In this document: positions 1-11,065 of the stretch, piece after piece
Position numbering within the stretch: the stretch's first letter is position 1
Layout: each line of letters begins with the position of its first letter
Assembly (NCBI GenBank): GCA_001599595.1
Contig: BCHH01000006.1
Coordinates: 348,874-412,873, forward strand
DNA from: Beverwykella pulmonaria
Lineage: Eukaryota > Ascomycota > Dothideomycetes > Pleosporales > Melanommataceae
Length of the DNA: 64,000 nt
Direction: 5' to 3'
The notes under the pieces: model-generated
Told to the model about the DNA's origin: nothing
Databases searched by the model: none
The model's input: only the letters and a program-made list of their open reading frames with translations
Program-made: the position numbers and the translations under genes

Positions 1-834
1 CTGCCCCGTCTGCCACGAAAAGCTGCGTCCGTTTACAGCATGCGAAACAGTTACGAACCACCATCTTGGCACGTACCTCCGTAGCGCAAGCTCTTTCACA
101 TCTACCTCCCACTCTTGCACGAAATCAAAATAATCTGCATGCGCCATCTGGCTAGCAGTGCGTCCCCTCTGCACCCTAACCTCCAACCTCCTTACTTTCT
201 CAAACAGTAACATTGCATTTGATATAAGCGCAGCAGTCTGGTGATGCGTGCCAACGAACTTTCTATTTAGATCGATCGCAAGGGATGTGATGGCGCTGAA
301 TTGCTGGGGAGATAGATGTGATGTTGAACGGCGGAGAGAGAAGAATGTGTGGAGACGGGTGGTCGCGGGGATAGGAAAGGTGTATGTGTTGAAAGCGAGG
401 ATGGTAGCCTCTTGGGAGATTTTGCGGCAGGTGAGGAGGAGGGAGAGCGGGTGTGGTGGCGATGGAGCGACTTCGTTGGGAGATTGGCTGAGGTGGAGTT
501 TTGCTTCCTGTTGCTCTCCTGCTGCTGGTTCATTCTCCTCTTCTGAAGTCGAGGCATGAGGGCTTTGTATGGCGATATCCAATGAGCCCTTTCTATCATC
601 ATCCTCTTTATCCTCTTTATCCTTGTATTCCTCCCCCACGTTTTCCTCCTTAGTCCACGTCCCAAACACCAGCAAATAAACCTCATTCCTCAACTCTGAT
701 GGCAATTTCGTAAGAAACAAACATTCCCTCTGCTGATCGATTGGCTGCTGAGAGAATGCCCGTTGGGGCGGCGGCGTTGGCGGCGGCTCAAAAGTCCTCT
801 TCACTTTCACTTCCTTGTTGAATAGAATACCCAT
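1..834 (-). CDS. F-box-like / 2EXR-type protein, 3' part cut by window edge
   Basis: The reverse strand from the ATG at 834 reads open for 278 codons to base 1, with no stop, so the C-terminus lies outside the window. Residues 1-35 are basic and proline-rich. A short motif LPSELRNEVY at about residue 43 is the start of the F-box-like 2EXR/DUF7730 domain, which is widespread in Pezizomycotina. A low-complexity acidic stretch follows (about 60-110). The line LLLTCRKISQEA at about 133-145 matches the usual second block of this family, in which earlier F-box-like segments are followed by a conserved 'CR..EA' helix. Family members are generally uncharacterised. A role in ubiquitin-ligase adaptor function is only inferred from the F-box resemblance. 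The frame choice rests on these motifs, because other frames are broken or compositionally odd. Confidence 0.6.
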   Translation of the reverse strand, partial: MGILFNKEVKVKRTFEPPPTPPPQRAFSQQPIDQQRECLFLTKLPSELRNEVYLLVFGTWTKEENVGEEYKDKEDKEDDDRKGSLDIAIQSPHASTSEEENEPAAGEQQEAKLHLSQSPNEVAPSPPHPLSLLLTCRKISQEATILAFNTYTFPIPATTRLHTFFSLRRSTSHLSPQQFSAITSLAIDLNRKFVGTHHQTAALISNAMLLFEKVRRLEVRVQRGRTASQMAHADYFDFVQEWEVDVKELALRRYVPRWWFVTVSHAVNGRSFSWQTGQ

Positions 835-1552
835 ATCGAATCGGATGTAACAGTCCTACAGGTTTGAAGTTTATCGTGTTGGGTTAGCGAGTTTGAGCGA
901 TGTGTAGAAAAGATGCAGAAACAGATGTCGGATTTGGCGAAACAGTGAAGCCTGGTTATTATACTCCAACATGAGACTTAATTTAAGCTTTGCTCGTAAA
1001 TTTGGGGCAGTGAGGACGATGCGGATTTTGTGCTAGTGAGGCTGGAGCACACAGCCACGGTGAATGTTCAGCCGTGGAGATGACAATTGCAAGTGGGAAA
1101 GTCCAAAGGAACAGAGTAACAGAGAATCAACAATTTAGGAAGAAGGGAAAAATCTTCCCATTATATATGTTGCTTCACAATTGACAAGTGTTCAATTGGG
1201 GGGAGGGGAAGAGAGGTGCCTGATCGATGTGAAGCTAGCCATACCACCAAGCGCACAGACGTACACCAAAACACGCAGTCGAGAGATTACGTTTCTCCAG
1301 GCTGCCATATATTGAACTTTTATAATGGCCTGATTGATTTATGAGACGCTACAAGCACACTGGATTCTACGATCCATTGCCAACATGCAAACTGAAGGAA
1401 AAAGGAGTGCCCAGACCAACTCCCTATGAGATCGTCTTCCATATTTACCTGGGTACTTTGTTGCCAAAACCACGACGCACTGAAATTATCAGCGCGACAC
1501 TTCAACCCGAGTTCATTCCCATCTATCGCACACCCTGACTAACTCCACTGAA
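835..1552. other. Intergenic, 5' leader of the 2EXR-like gene and 3' flank of eIF3a
   Basis: About 0.7 kb lies between the start of the leftward 2EXR-like gene and the stop codon of the leftward eIF3a gene. It should hold the promoter of the former and the 3' UTR of the latter. I see no convincing coding region. The short open frames here have no recognisable motif. Confidence 0.5.
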
Positions 1553-4500
1553 CTACTGGCCGCCTGTGCGTCTAAACGCACCCGGTCTGTACTTGCCATC
1601 ACTGGGCGCCTGTGCTGGAGGAGGCGCCGACTCGGGCTCCCTTTCGCTCTCTCGTCCACGTACACCGTCACGAGCACCATCTAATGGGGCAGCACGACTT
1701 CTCGAAGACCCCCATCCTCCACCGGAGGCGGGAGATTGCGTCCTGGCTTTGTCACCTAGGTCAGCAAACCGGCTACGACCACCGCCTGTAGCTGGAGACT
1801 CGTAACGACCGCCGGTAGCAGGTGACTCATTGCGGCCTTCCACACCACGTCCACTACCCTCACGCTCCCGCCATCGTGATGCTGGTGCGGCTGGGCTTTC
1901 GGCATCGCGATTGCGGAGTGCAGGGGGAATGAATTTCCTGGGTCCAGGGGCAGCTTCGGTCTCGCGGGCAGCAGGCGCAGAAGGTGCAGCTTCGGTAGCG
2001 CCTGGGAGAGGTTGACCAGCAAGCTTCGCAGCTTCACGTTCACGCCAACTTGGCTTGTTGCCCTGGAGAGCGATGATGGGCCGGCCGCCGGAAGGAGGCG
2101 CAACTGGTTCAAGAGGTCGATCACGAGAAACAGGACGATCTCCAAAGACACCAGCACGAGCCTTCGCCTTTTCTGCAGCGCGCCTGGCCAATGCCTCCTC
2201 TTCTCGTTGAAGCTGGATTTTGGCCTTTTCGTCGAGGATCCTGAATCGATGTTAGCATTCGTGCACTGGTTGGGATGGGACAGGAAATCGTACCTTCTCT
2301 TCTCTTCCCTCTCTTCCTTCTCTGCCTGCAACTTCGCGCGGATAGCCTCGTCTGCCTTAGCTTTGGCCTCAGCTTCGGCTCTCTCCCTTTCTTCTTCCTC
2401 TTGTTGCCGACGTGCCGCCTCTTCTCGCTCACGCTTCTCCTTGGCTCTCTTCTCCTTGATCTCCTTGACGCGTGCCGCCTTCTTGCTCTCTAGTTCCTTT
2501 TGTGCGATCTTGCTGCGCTTCTCGAATTCAGTCTTACGTTGTTGCTTGACGTCCGAGACGAACTTCTGGTAGGTTGGTACTAGCCTCGAGAGACGATGTT
2601 TCAATGCAACATCTTCCTTATGTTTGATCTCCGCTTCCTTCAGTTCCTCCTCTGCGGCCTTCTTGTATGCTGCTTCATCTTCTTTCATCTGTCTCTCGTA
2701 ATCCTCCTTCAGGTGCTTGGCTTCTTCCTTGCGATAAGCCCGCTCCAAGTGGTCGATTCTCTTGCCGGCGATACGCAGCTGTTCGGCCAGCTGCTCCTTC
2801 TCCTTTTCCAGAGCAGCTAGCTTCATAGCACGGATGCGAGTAGAGTCCAGCTCGGAGATATCTTCCGGAATGTCGATATCCACTTTGGTGCCTTGCTTGA
2901 GTTCCTTGAGTTGCTTCTCAATCTCTTCGCGCTGTACTCGATCTTGTTCTGCCTTGAGTCGCTGCTGCGCACGCAATTTCTGCTCTGCCTCGAGACGGCG
3001 GACCTCCTCATCTTTCGCTTGTTGGATGCGGATGAGTCTCTTGGTCTGCTCTTCGTTTTCCTTCATCTGCAGTGCCTTTTGAGCCGCTTCCTTCTTTTGT
3101 GCGATGATTTCGCGACGAGCGAGTGTCTCCTGATGTTCTTGCTCAGCGCCTTCCTTGGTCCGAAGCAAAGCAGCCTCCTTAGCCTTGATCCGCTCTGTAT
3201 TGAACGCAGGATCAACATATTGGCAGGTAACGAACAGAGACTTGGCAAGACGAGTGAGTTGAGACCGGACAATCTCAGCAGGGGTACTTTGAAGTCGCTG
3301 GACGGAGCGGCCCTCACTCTCAGCAGATCCAGCACCAGAGCCAGGGTGCATAGCCTTGGCCGAAGAAAAGACATCAGAGTCAAAGGTAAGACTGCCAGTA
3401 GCGTGGTCGACTCGAATAGATAGATCGCCTTTCTTGCAGCCGTTCATGATGAACTTCTCAATAGTTCCGCTGCTGACTTCGAAAGGTTCGGGAAATTGGG
3501 CAAGGTCTAGAACGAATTGGATCTCTACTGAGTCGTAGACCTGTGATAACTGCTGAAACAGGCGTGTAAGGATGACTTGTTGAAGCGGTCCAACATACTT
3601 TTTCATATCCTCATCAGCACCAATTTTGGCCAAGATGGGAGAAATCTTCTTGCAGATGGAGAGTGGGTGGAAATCCACCTCCAAGATATTGTACAGCTCA
3701 CGAATTTCGGGACGAGCTCGCTTGAGCAGACCTTTGCTCAGGGCATCTTTGAAGAGGATGGCACGGGTAGGGGCCTGTGACATGCCGAGAAGGTTCGTGA
3801 GACGAGAGTTTTTGTTCTTCCTAGCCTCATCCACATCGACAAGAGCACCCCGAGAACGTGATGTGCTAATAACAGGAATTGACAGGGCGGAGAGGAGAAC
3901 GAATGAAGCAGCCTTGGTCATGTCGGCCTCGGTGACAGCGGGGTTGTCCTTCTTTGGGCTCTGTCCGGAGGCAACGGCAGCAGCGGATTGGCGAAGGAGG
4001 TTGAAGTATCGGCTCCAGGCTGCGGCATGGAACAGGTAGTTCTCGCTGACAAGGAAGATGCGCGTGAGCTTCTCAAAGTAATTGGCCATCATGATGTTCT
4101 TTGCTGGCCGCTTGCTCAGGCTAAGAAGCGTGTGAATATCCTCGACACTCCGGAAGGCCTCCTGCCACAGCTCTAGTTCGACCGCGACATTCAGTTGCTG
4201 GAAGCGGGTGTCAAGATGTCGTTGCAGTGTGTCCGGGTCTGAGAGGTTGATCGCGTGCATCTGGGAGGAGAATTTGGCTGCATTCTGAAGATGATTTCGC
4301 AGAAGTTCGCAGAGACGGCGGAATTCAGTCTTTCTGGCGTACTTGGAACAGAACTGGAAGGCTTGATGGGCGGTGGACTGGTACATAATCTCGAGGCGGG
4401 CATTGTTCTTGAAAATGTCCAGGACCGTTCGATATGTCTCCCACAGGAACTTCAGCCAGGGTGTGACGATGGCTCGGTCTGTGCGGTCTCGCGACTGCTC

Positions 4501-5039
4501 CCCGGAGACAGTAGAGAGGAGGATGGATTCCGGCGTCTCTGAGGCCTCAAGATCGTCGACATTCTGGGTCGAAGAGGTGGTCTCCAGCGAAGACTGCACC
4601 TCGTCTGCTTTGGCCTGCGCTTCAGTGACCTTCTGCTCAGCCAGCTCGATGAACTTCTTGAAAACAAGCTAGGGCGTGTGTCAGCGCCGTCCTCTATATG
4701 CAAGCGAAAGGATGCATACCTCAATAGTCCCGACGTTTGTGTTCTGCGCAGTGTTCTTGTACTGGTACAACCCGTCCTTGGCGAGCTTTCCTTTCCTCAA
4801 ATCGACACAGAGCTCGACAAATAGTATCATAACCGGCTCAAGCGAGGCAATGGGGCTGTTCCGGGTCCGCTTGGAGATGACATGTTCGTGGAGGAGCTGG
4901 AGGGCAGCCTGCGACTGCTGCACTCCGATGAGTTCCTGGGCGCGTTTGCTGAGGATGTGTTAGCAGGTGGTGGAGCGAGTGGATTCAAAGGGGAGGCGGA
5001 CAGAGTATTCTCAGGTTTGCTGTGCGGCGGCGGCGCCAT
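1553..5039 (-). CDS. TIF32: Eukaryotic translation initiation factor 3 subunit A (eIF3a)
   Basis: Core scaffold subunit of eIF3, which binds the 40S ribosome and other initiation factors in the cytoplasm. The model has four exons: 5039-5002, 4948-4720, 4668-2294 and 2240-1553, giving 1,109 residues, the usual fungal length. The N-terminus ([13 protein letters not shown]) and the following block with [29 protein letters not shown] and NTNVGTIE are hallmark eIF3a sequence. A helical/PCI region covers roughly residues 100-510. A very long charged coiled coil follows (about 560-870), rich in EEKKR-type repeats. The tail is Pro/Gly/Ser/Arg-rich. Intron 1 has a weak donor (GTCCGC), but the join restores the family sequence, which supports it. 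The gene is divergent from the G-gamma gene to the right. Confidence 0.95.
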
Positions 5040-6014
5040 ACTGGGCAGACTGTGAGCGGGGGACCGACTGCGTGTCTGCTATCGGGGGCGCTCAGGGCGA
5101 CGCAGTGTAGAAATGGTGGTGCTGGGGCTCGCCGTCTTGACGTCGCGGGATTACCAGTTGAGGTTGATTTTCGGTCGCCAGAGTGCGATTACGTAAGCGT
5201 AGTCACGTGCAACCATTGGTCGGTCAGAACCTCTTTCTTCTCCACTTTGGAAATATTGTTTTTTAAGGTCTATTTGTGCGGTCTACTCACGCAGACACGG
5301 TGGTGTAGTGCTGGCAAGAAATAACCCTTTTGGCGGGTTGCTAAAATTTGCGTGGGCTTGGCTCCAAAGAGGATGACTGCCGGACGGATGCACGGCCGTG
5401 AGGCATCGCAGCGGCAGCCACACGACTCTTGATATTTAGGGTGTGTGTGACTCTTCCGGACAATCACTGTCTCGCCCGCCTGCTACTGCTGCCAAACAGA
5501 GTCGCCTGCAGCCTGCAGCGTCGCCATTTGGCAGTCCCGTGACAACCGTTGGCGGTGAGGGCAAGCAGCCCGAGCCCAAGCCCTCCAGCTCATTTCTGGC
5601 AGCGGCGCTAACCGCATCCATCCCCCGACCAAGCCATCCCGGCTGTCGCACCTCCCCGACTCTCCTGGCCGTGACATTCCAACCTCCCAGAGCACCACCA
5701 CGACATCCCGTACTCGACTGTACCCATCGCGAAACGCTGCCGCAGCTCAATCGCAGCAGAGCAGCCCTGCATACGTCGCTCCACCAACGGCCCCGCCCTC
5801 AAACGGCCGTCCGCTTCCGCTCCTTTACCCCGTCTCCCTCCGCCTGCTCGCAGCACTCCTCGCCGCAAGTCCAGGCACGTCGCACCATCTCGCGAACAGA
5901 CAACACATCACCGCACATCGCTTCTAACCGCACCCCAGGCCTAGACGCCTTCTCCTATCGACATACTTGCACCAGCGGACACGTCGCACGTCGCGCACCT
6001 GTCCGCCGCCCACG
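5040..6014. other. Divergent promoter region between eIF3a and G-gamma
   Basis: A head-to-head promoter of about 975 bp. Visible elements are an E-box and an inverted CCAAT close together near 5204-5219, annotated separately. The right half is pyrimidine-rich, as expected for a long leader of the rightward gene. It carries a stop-free frame from 5443 to 6018 that ends over the G-gamma start codon (see findings). I do not call that frame a gene, because its composition is low-complexity Ser/Pro/Arg. Confidence 0.5.
5204..5219. promoter_or_regulatory. E-box plus inverted CCAAT box in divergent promoter
   Basis: CACGTG at 5204-5209 is followed by CCATTGG (reverse complement CCAATGG) at about 5213-5219. 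Both are common fungal promoter motifs, the first for bHLH factors and the second for the HAP/NF-Y complex. Function is inferred from position, about 170 bp upstream of the eIF3a start. Confidence 0.35.
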
Positions 6015-6417
6015 ATGATGGCAGCCCCTTACGAGATACGCACTGGTGGCGAAGGGAAGAGCAAGAAACAGAGCATGGCCGAACTCAAACTCCGCCGCCT
6101 CACCGAGCTGAACCAGCGCCTGCGGGAGGACTTGGAACGCCGCAGAATACCGGTATCAGAAGCTGCATTAGAGTAGGAACCTCGTTGCGATGTATTCTCG
6201 AGGAAAGTGCAACCCCCCCGGCTGACATGTGTGCGCAGTCTCATTGCATTCACGGATAAGGAGCCCAAGGACTGGATGGTGCCCTCACGATGGGGGACGG
6301 TGCGTGCCTGATGTATTCCCGCGAAGGCTGTGTACAAGGCTGACGGTACCCTAGATTGACAAGCGCGAGGACCCGTACGCGCCACAGCAGAACAACGGCT
6401 GCTGCATCGTAATGTGA
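6015..6417 (+). CDS. STE18: Heterotrimeric G-protein gamma subunit
   Basis: Gamma subunit that pairs with G-beta for pheromone and nutrient signalling at the plasma membrane. Three exons (6015-6172, 6239-6299, 6355-6417) encode 93 residues, typical for fungal G-gamma. The block KKQSMAELKLRRLTELNQRL (about 16-35) is the conserved helix that contacts G-beta. It is followed by LIAFTDKEPKDWMVPSRWG and then DKREDPYAPQQ, all canonical. The C-terminus is CCIVM: a CAAX box for farnesylation (CIVM) with an adjacent Cys suitable for palmitoylation. Two ATGs in tandem open the frame. I use the first. An in-frame ATG at 5967 would add 16 residues but is not expected in the family. Confidence 0.93.
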
Positions 6418-7812
6418 ACGACGACGAGTGGGTGCAGGTCATGTCAAGCAACGGCGTTCATGCGGAGCCTTTTCACGGCAAAGTCTCTTTCATATACCTT
6501 TTGGTGGTAGTAGGTGGATAATACCCATGGTAGTCCTGGGACCAGAATTTGGGACGGGCCATGTACTTTCAGCAATGTGTAAATTATGGAAAAAGCGATC
6601 GCCGGCTGCCCTTGCAGCGCGGTGGGGATTCGAGGGTGTTCTTAGTCGACCGTTCTGCCTAGTCAGGTCTTTCAATTACGAGCCAAAACAGTTTCTAATT
6701 ATCACCATTCTCCATGCGTTCTAAGCAGACCTCGGCATGGTTCGACTTGTCTCTTCGGTGCACCTCCCCATTCTCTCGAGCGTCTGGCTTTAACAGGCAG
6801 GTCGGCGCCATTTTGATAGGCTGTCAGCCTAGGCGAGATTACCCTGCGCGATGGCGCACGCCGTCCGGTGGGCCAACAATTCGATATTGCGCTTCACAGC
6901 ACTCCAAACAGGTGGGCGCTCCTGATAGTTGATGGGCACGGATTCGAAGCTTGCACGACAAAGACATTTTTTTTTTCAAACAAGTCGCTGTGTTGGTGCC
7001 AGGCCGAGGGCAACCATCTCTTCGGGAATCTGCATGAGCTTTTGTGGGCGCGGACCCCAAGGAACCGCAGGTGAGGCCCGTGTCGCTTGTTTGCAGGCTC
7101 CGTGTAAGCGTTTGCGCGGGCGGCTGCCTGATTGGCCCGTGATAGGGTGAAAAGCTCGTCGTCCCTTCCGCTCCACCATTCAATAATCCGGCACAGCTGT
7201 TCTTTTCGAAGTCTGTTGGTACAGAAAATGCTACTTGTTGGGCTCCGTAGTCGATCTGAGTAGGGCGCGCGGTGTGGCTGCTCTGGTAAAGGCAAGCGAG
7301 TCGGACCTATTTGGCGTGCAAACGACTCCGCACTATTATCGCTTGGAGGGTTCACATCACGGCCATATACCATCCCGTGGACGCGCAAACACTCGTGTCT
7401 GCGAAGCATCTGACCCCGGCCTATTTTGAGAAGCCGCTCCCCGCAAGCCACTTTTCCCTTGGATGCGGCTGCGCTCATTTTGTGGCTCTCTGCTGCTGAT
7501 GCACTCTTATCTAACTCCGTGGGGTATTCGCGCTTGGCTACCACCTCCGTGATGCACCGGTCCACCCTCTGCCAGCCCTGAACCCTTGATCGCCCCATCC
7601 TCTGTGCCGAGCTTGCTCTCAGTCGCAGCGAAGAGCGACTCCGCCGTCAACATCGTTGTCTGCGGCTTGCGTTCATGCGCGGTTGCAACGACAACCATCC
7701 TACTCGTCGCCGGCCTCGTTCCGCTACCCAAGTCGCCCCACCATCGGCCTAAAAAGAAAAACGCCTCTTCCGACGCTTCGCTGCCTCGAGGGCCTGCAAC
7801 GCAGTGCATACG
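6418..7812. other. Intergenic and probable long leader of the bHLH gene
   Basis: About 1.4 kb with no supported gene. The last 300 bp are CT-rich, consistent with a 5' leader. A 234-codon reverse frame (6894-7598) has no motif or codon pattern I would trust. I see no CACGTG here, so E-box autoregulation of the bHLH gene is not suggested by this stretch. Confidence 0.4.
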
Positions 7813-9985
7813 ATGAGCGTCAACGACGCTGGTGCCTCTGCATGGTCCAGCGCAGAGCAATTCGACCCCATGGAAGCGTCCGCCGACCACGACTTTGGAA
7901 GCCTCATCGACTTCGACCATCTCGACCTCGACTTCTCCATTGACTACTCTGCCGGGAACGAGCATGATACGGCGCAGCAGCTCACCGAATTGGCCGACTC
8001 GCTCGATGTCCAACACCTACAAGGCCACTTCAGCCCCGCGATATCGCAAGAAAATCAGAATGGCAGCGCGGGGTTGCAGCAGCAGCAGCAGCAGCAGCAG
8101 AACAACATAGGTGGACAGGGCATGCCGTCGGCAGGAAACAACAACTACTATGATTTCGCAATGTCTCCATATAGCCAGCCCAGCGCGGCGCCCTTCTCCC
8201 AGGCGCAGGACCAGATATACCGGCCGCATGCTGGTGTCCCGCCGACGCCCAACAGTGTCGAGATGCACGGCGACCCGGGGCGCTATTTGCAGCAGATAGA
8301 CCTGCAGCATGCTCTGTTCGAACAGCGCTACCAGCTGCGGAAAGAAGATACGGTATGACAACACTGAACTCATGGTTTGTGATCGAACCGCTGACCACGT
8401 TGTAGACATACACCCCACTTGTTTCCCCTGTTGTCACCCCCCATGAGGCGCGCTTCCGGATGCAAGAATTTTCTGGAGTGCCTGGAGTGTACTTCAGTCC
8501 CCTCACCTCGCCTGCATTGAATGCGCAACATCATCAACAGATACATACACAGTCAAGTCACTACACGACTTCGGGAAGCTCGACAGGAACATCCCCTATC
8601 GACGCGGACATGGACCTATTGGGGGAGGCTGCGATAGCCCCACCAGAGCAAGGAAGAAAACTACGAAGCAACAAGAGAAGCGCGCCTCGATCGTCAAACG
8701 CCACCGGACGGGTACGACAGTCTCCCATTGTGAAACCAAGTCGACGGAAAGCAGCAGTAACCTCCCTTGTACCCCCAAAAGAGGTCAGCGAATTGGTCGA
8801 GGAGGCGCAGAGGTCACGATCATCCATGCAGTCCTCCAGTGGGTTGGACGTGCCCTGCGGCCGTGACAGCTCAGGAACCGACTCGATCTCTCCAGAGCCA
8901 TTATCAGATATGGGGCCGCCACCCAAGCCGACCTCCGTCACACACTCTCCTGCCATGTTAGCGCAACGCAAGAAACAATCTGGCCAAGGGGTCGCTCCCG
9001 CCACACCGGCATCATTAATGCGCATCCAACCCTCACCTAATTTTGGTGCCTCCCCTGAACAACCGCCGATGTTGGAGGATCTTGCCCTTCCAGAGCCGTC
9101 ATTGAAGAAACCTCTACTATCACACAATATCGAAGATGAAGACCAGGAGACACCTCGCCCAGTTTCCCGAAAAACGCCCAAACTTACACCATTGAGCACA
9201 CCCTCCGCTGGAGCTGCATTGTATGGAAAACCTAGCCCAATGCTCAGCGATATCTCGTCTCCAGTCAGCCCAGCCTTTGCTACGGGCACTGGCAAGAGGT
9301 CTGATCCAAAGACTGGTCGAAATGCAAAGAAGAGAAATAGCGTGGCGCCGCCAACTCTCGTCAGCCCAGCTCTAAGACCCAGGATTTCCCCAAGTATCAA
9401 ACCCCTTCTTCCAGATAACTGTAAGTTCCCGTTCAATCATTCTTCACTATATATTACTGACAATAGACAGCTATTTCTGATGAAACGCACGCACTCTTGC
9501 TTGCCTCCAAATCCAATTACCAAAATATCCTTGATGGCACCACCGTGCCTGGTGTCGTCTACCCGACCTCTCTATCCACTAATCTAACCTCGAAACGCAC
9601 ATCGCACAAAATTGCCGAGCAGGGCCGTCGGAATCGCATCAACACAGCGCTCCAAGAAATGCAAGCTCTCATTCCATCACCGCATCTTGCTGCCAGGGAC
9701 GCCAAGAGCCCAGACTCATCTTCTCCTGCGGCCCAATTGAGTAATTCAAAGGCAGCAAAAGTCGAGAGCGCTATCGATTACATCAAGCAACTCAAACAAC
9801 AATGTTCTGAGAAGGATCGGCTGCTTGATCAGAAGGACCGAGAAATGGAGGCATTACGGAAGGAATTGGCAGCTCTTAGGAGAAGCAGTTCAACGGCGTC
9901 AAGTCAGAACGCAACGGAAGCAGATGTTAAAATGACGACTGAAGCGGATTCGAGTTCGAGTCCTCATGCTGAAAACGCGACTTGA
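7813..9985 (+). CDS. bHLH transcription factor, Pho4/NUC-1-like
   Basis: Nuclear DNA-binding regulator. Three exons (7813-8352, 8406-9420, 9471-9985) give 689 residues. The N-terminal part is acidic (FGSLIDFDHLDLDFSIDY, about 28-45), a likely activation or partner-binding segment, followed by a run of eight Gln. Exon 2 starts with TYTPLVSPVVTPHEARF and contains YFSPLTSPALNAQ, blocks typical of this filamentous-fungal family. The bHLH lies near the C-terminus: basic region KRTSHKIAEQGRRNRINTAL with the E-box-contacting His, Glu and Arg, a long loop, and helix 2 SKAAKVESAIDYIKQLKQQ running into a short coiled coil. Pho4/NUC-1 factors bind CACGTG and control phosphate acquisition. Assignment to that branch rather than another E-box family is by resemblance. 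An upstream in-frame ATG exists at 7804. Confidence 0.88.
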
Positions 9986-10134
9986 AAGACGTACGAGAGA
10001 GTGTTTATTGTGTTTTTGATTCCGCCAGCGCCAGATAAAAGCCCACCAATACTTTTGAAAAGATCCATTACCAACGTCGGAGCACTTTGATGACATGAAG
10101 TCAATTATTTTCTTGACGGATTTACTCTACTTCG

Positions 10135-10157
10135 GGGGGGGGGGGNGGTTTGGGGGG
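10135..10157. other. G-homopolymer with an undetermined base (N)
   Basis: A run of about a dozen G is broken by an 'n' at 10146, followed by further G-rich sequence. The length of this run should not be trusted. No coding model crosses it. Confidence 0.95.
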
Positions 10158-10862
10158 TTGCGGATGTATGCTTCTGTCGCGATATCCTGGGTGGTTTTGG
10201 AACGTGTAAGTTGGAAGCCGTGCGCTGGCGGCACAGGCTTGGAGCTGTCCTTGACCTCGGGTCTCTGGAAAGACGGCTTCGGTATTGATTTTCAAGAAGC
10301 GAATCTTATACGATGTTTTGGTAGAAGGGATAATGAGGAAATACAGACCCGCATGAACTGATACACGAAGTTATCAGTTTCAACTCATTGGGGTGGAAAA
10401 CGTACGAAGTCGACGAGGCATGATTTTCACAAGCCACTGCAAATACTTTACTATTATCATGTTCCAGTTACTTCGTTCGATTGTGTGTCAGAGGAAGAAG
10501 CTTGCTGGTGACTTGCTGAGCTTTTCCGTTGGATGCTCCGCTGTGTTCGTCCGCGCGCACCACTCCTTTTAACGCCGACCACAAACACCGCGCCCTTTAT
10601 TTGACTTTCCGCTTACGCACTGCGCTATCGTCTCAGGATATTTGCTCAAGATCTAGCTCGGACTGAGGATGTACGTCCGCATCTGGTAGGTTCTAGCTGA
10701 CCTTGCTGGTTACTCAGCGGACTGCAGCGGAGATAAATGGTCTCTTTTTGTTACACCCTTGGGTATGGCGAAGGTAAGTTACACAACTGCTGTAAGTGGG
10801 TGAGATGGTGTGGGGTCATCAGTTAGTGGGATTCGGGCGGTAATGGGAGGTGGTTACAGTAG

Positions 10863-10870
10863 TATATAAG
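10863..10870 (+). promoter_or_regulatory. TATA box of the SDR gene
   Basis: TATATAAG lies about 200 bp upstream of the SDR start codon, followed by a CT/CA-rich leader. The placement suits a TATA-driven fungal promoter. Confidence 0.5.
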
Positions 10871-11065
10871 GTGATTGGAGTTTGTCAGTTGAGCTTCTTT
10901 ATTCCATTCCCTCGATCAAACTTCTATACACCAACACTCTCATACCCCTACCGATTGCATTCGGGCCTTGAATCCCTTAGCTTGTCTATGATCACCTAAA
11001 ACTCTGCCCTCTCAAACTTGTAGAGCTGACAGTCCCACCTCAACCCTACCATCAACCCCCCCAAA

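Larger units (their letters stand above)
9986..11065. other. Intergenic, promoter of the SDR gene
   Basis: About 1.1 kb without a supported gene. It contains a G-run with one undetermined base at 10146, a likely sequencing or assembly weak point. The right end holds the TATA box and CT-rich leader of the dehydrogenase gene. Confidence 0.5.

Noticed and set aside
6894..7598. 234-codon reverse-strand open frame upstream of the bHLH gene
   Set aside because: No motif, mixed composition, and a location in the expected leader and promoter region. Open frames of this length occur by chance in GC-moderate DNA.
10095..10361. 88-codon frame across the ambiguous base
   Set aside because: Runs through the G-run with the N; an artefact of that sequence.
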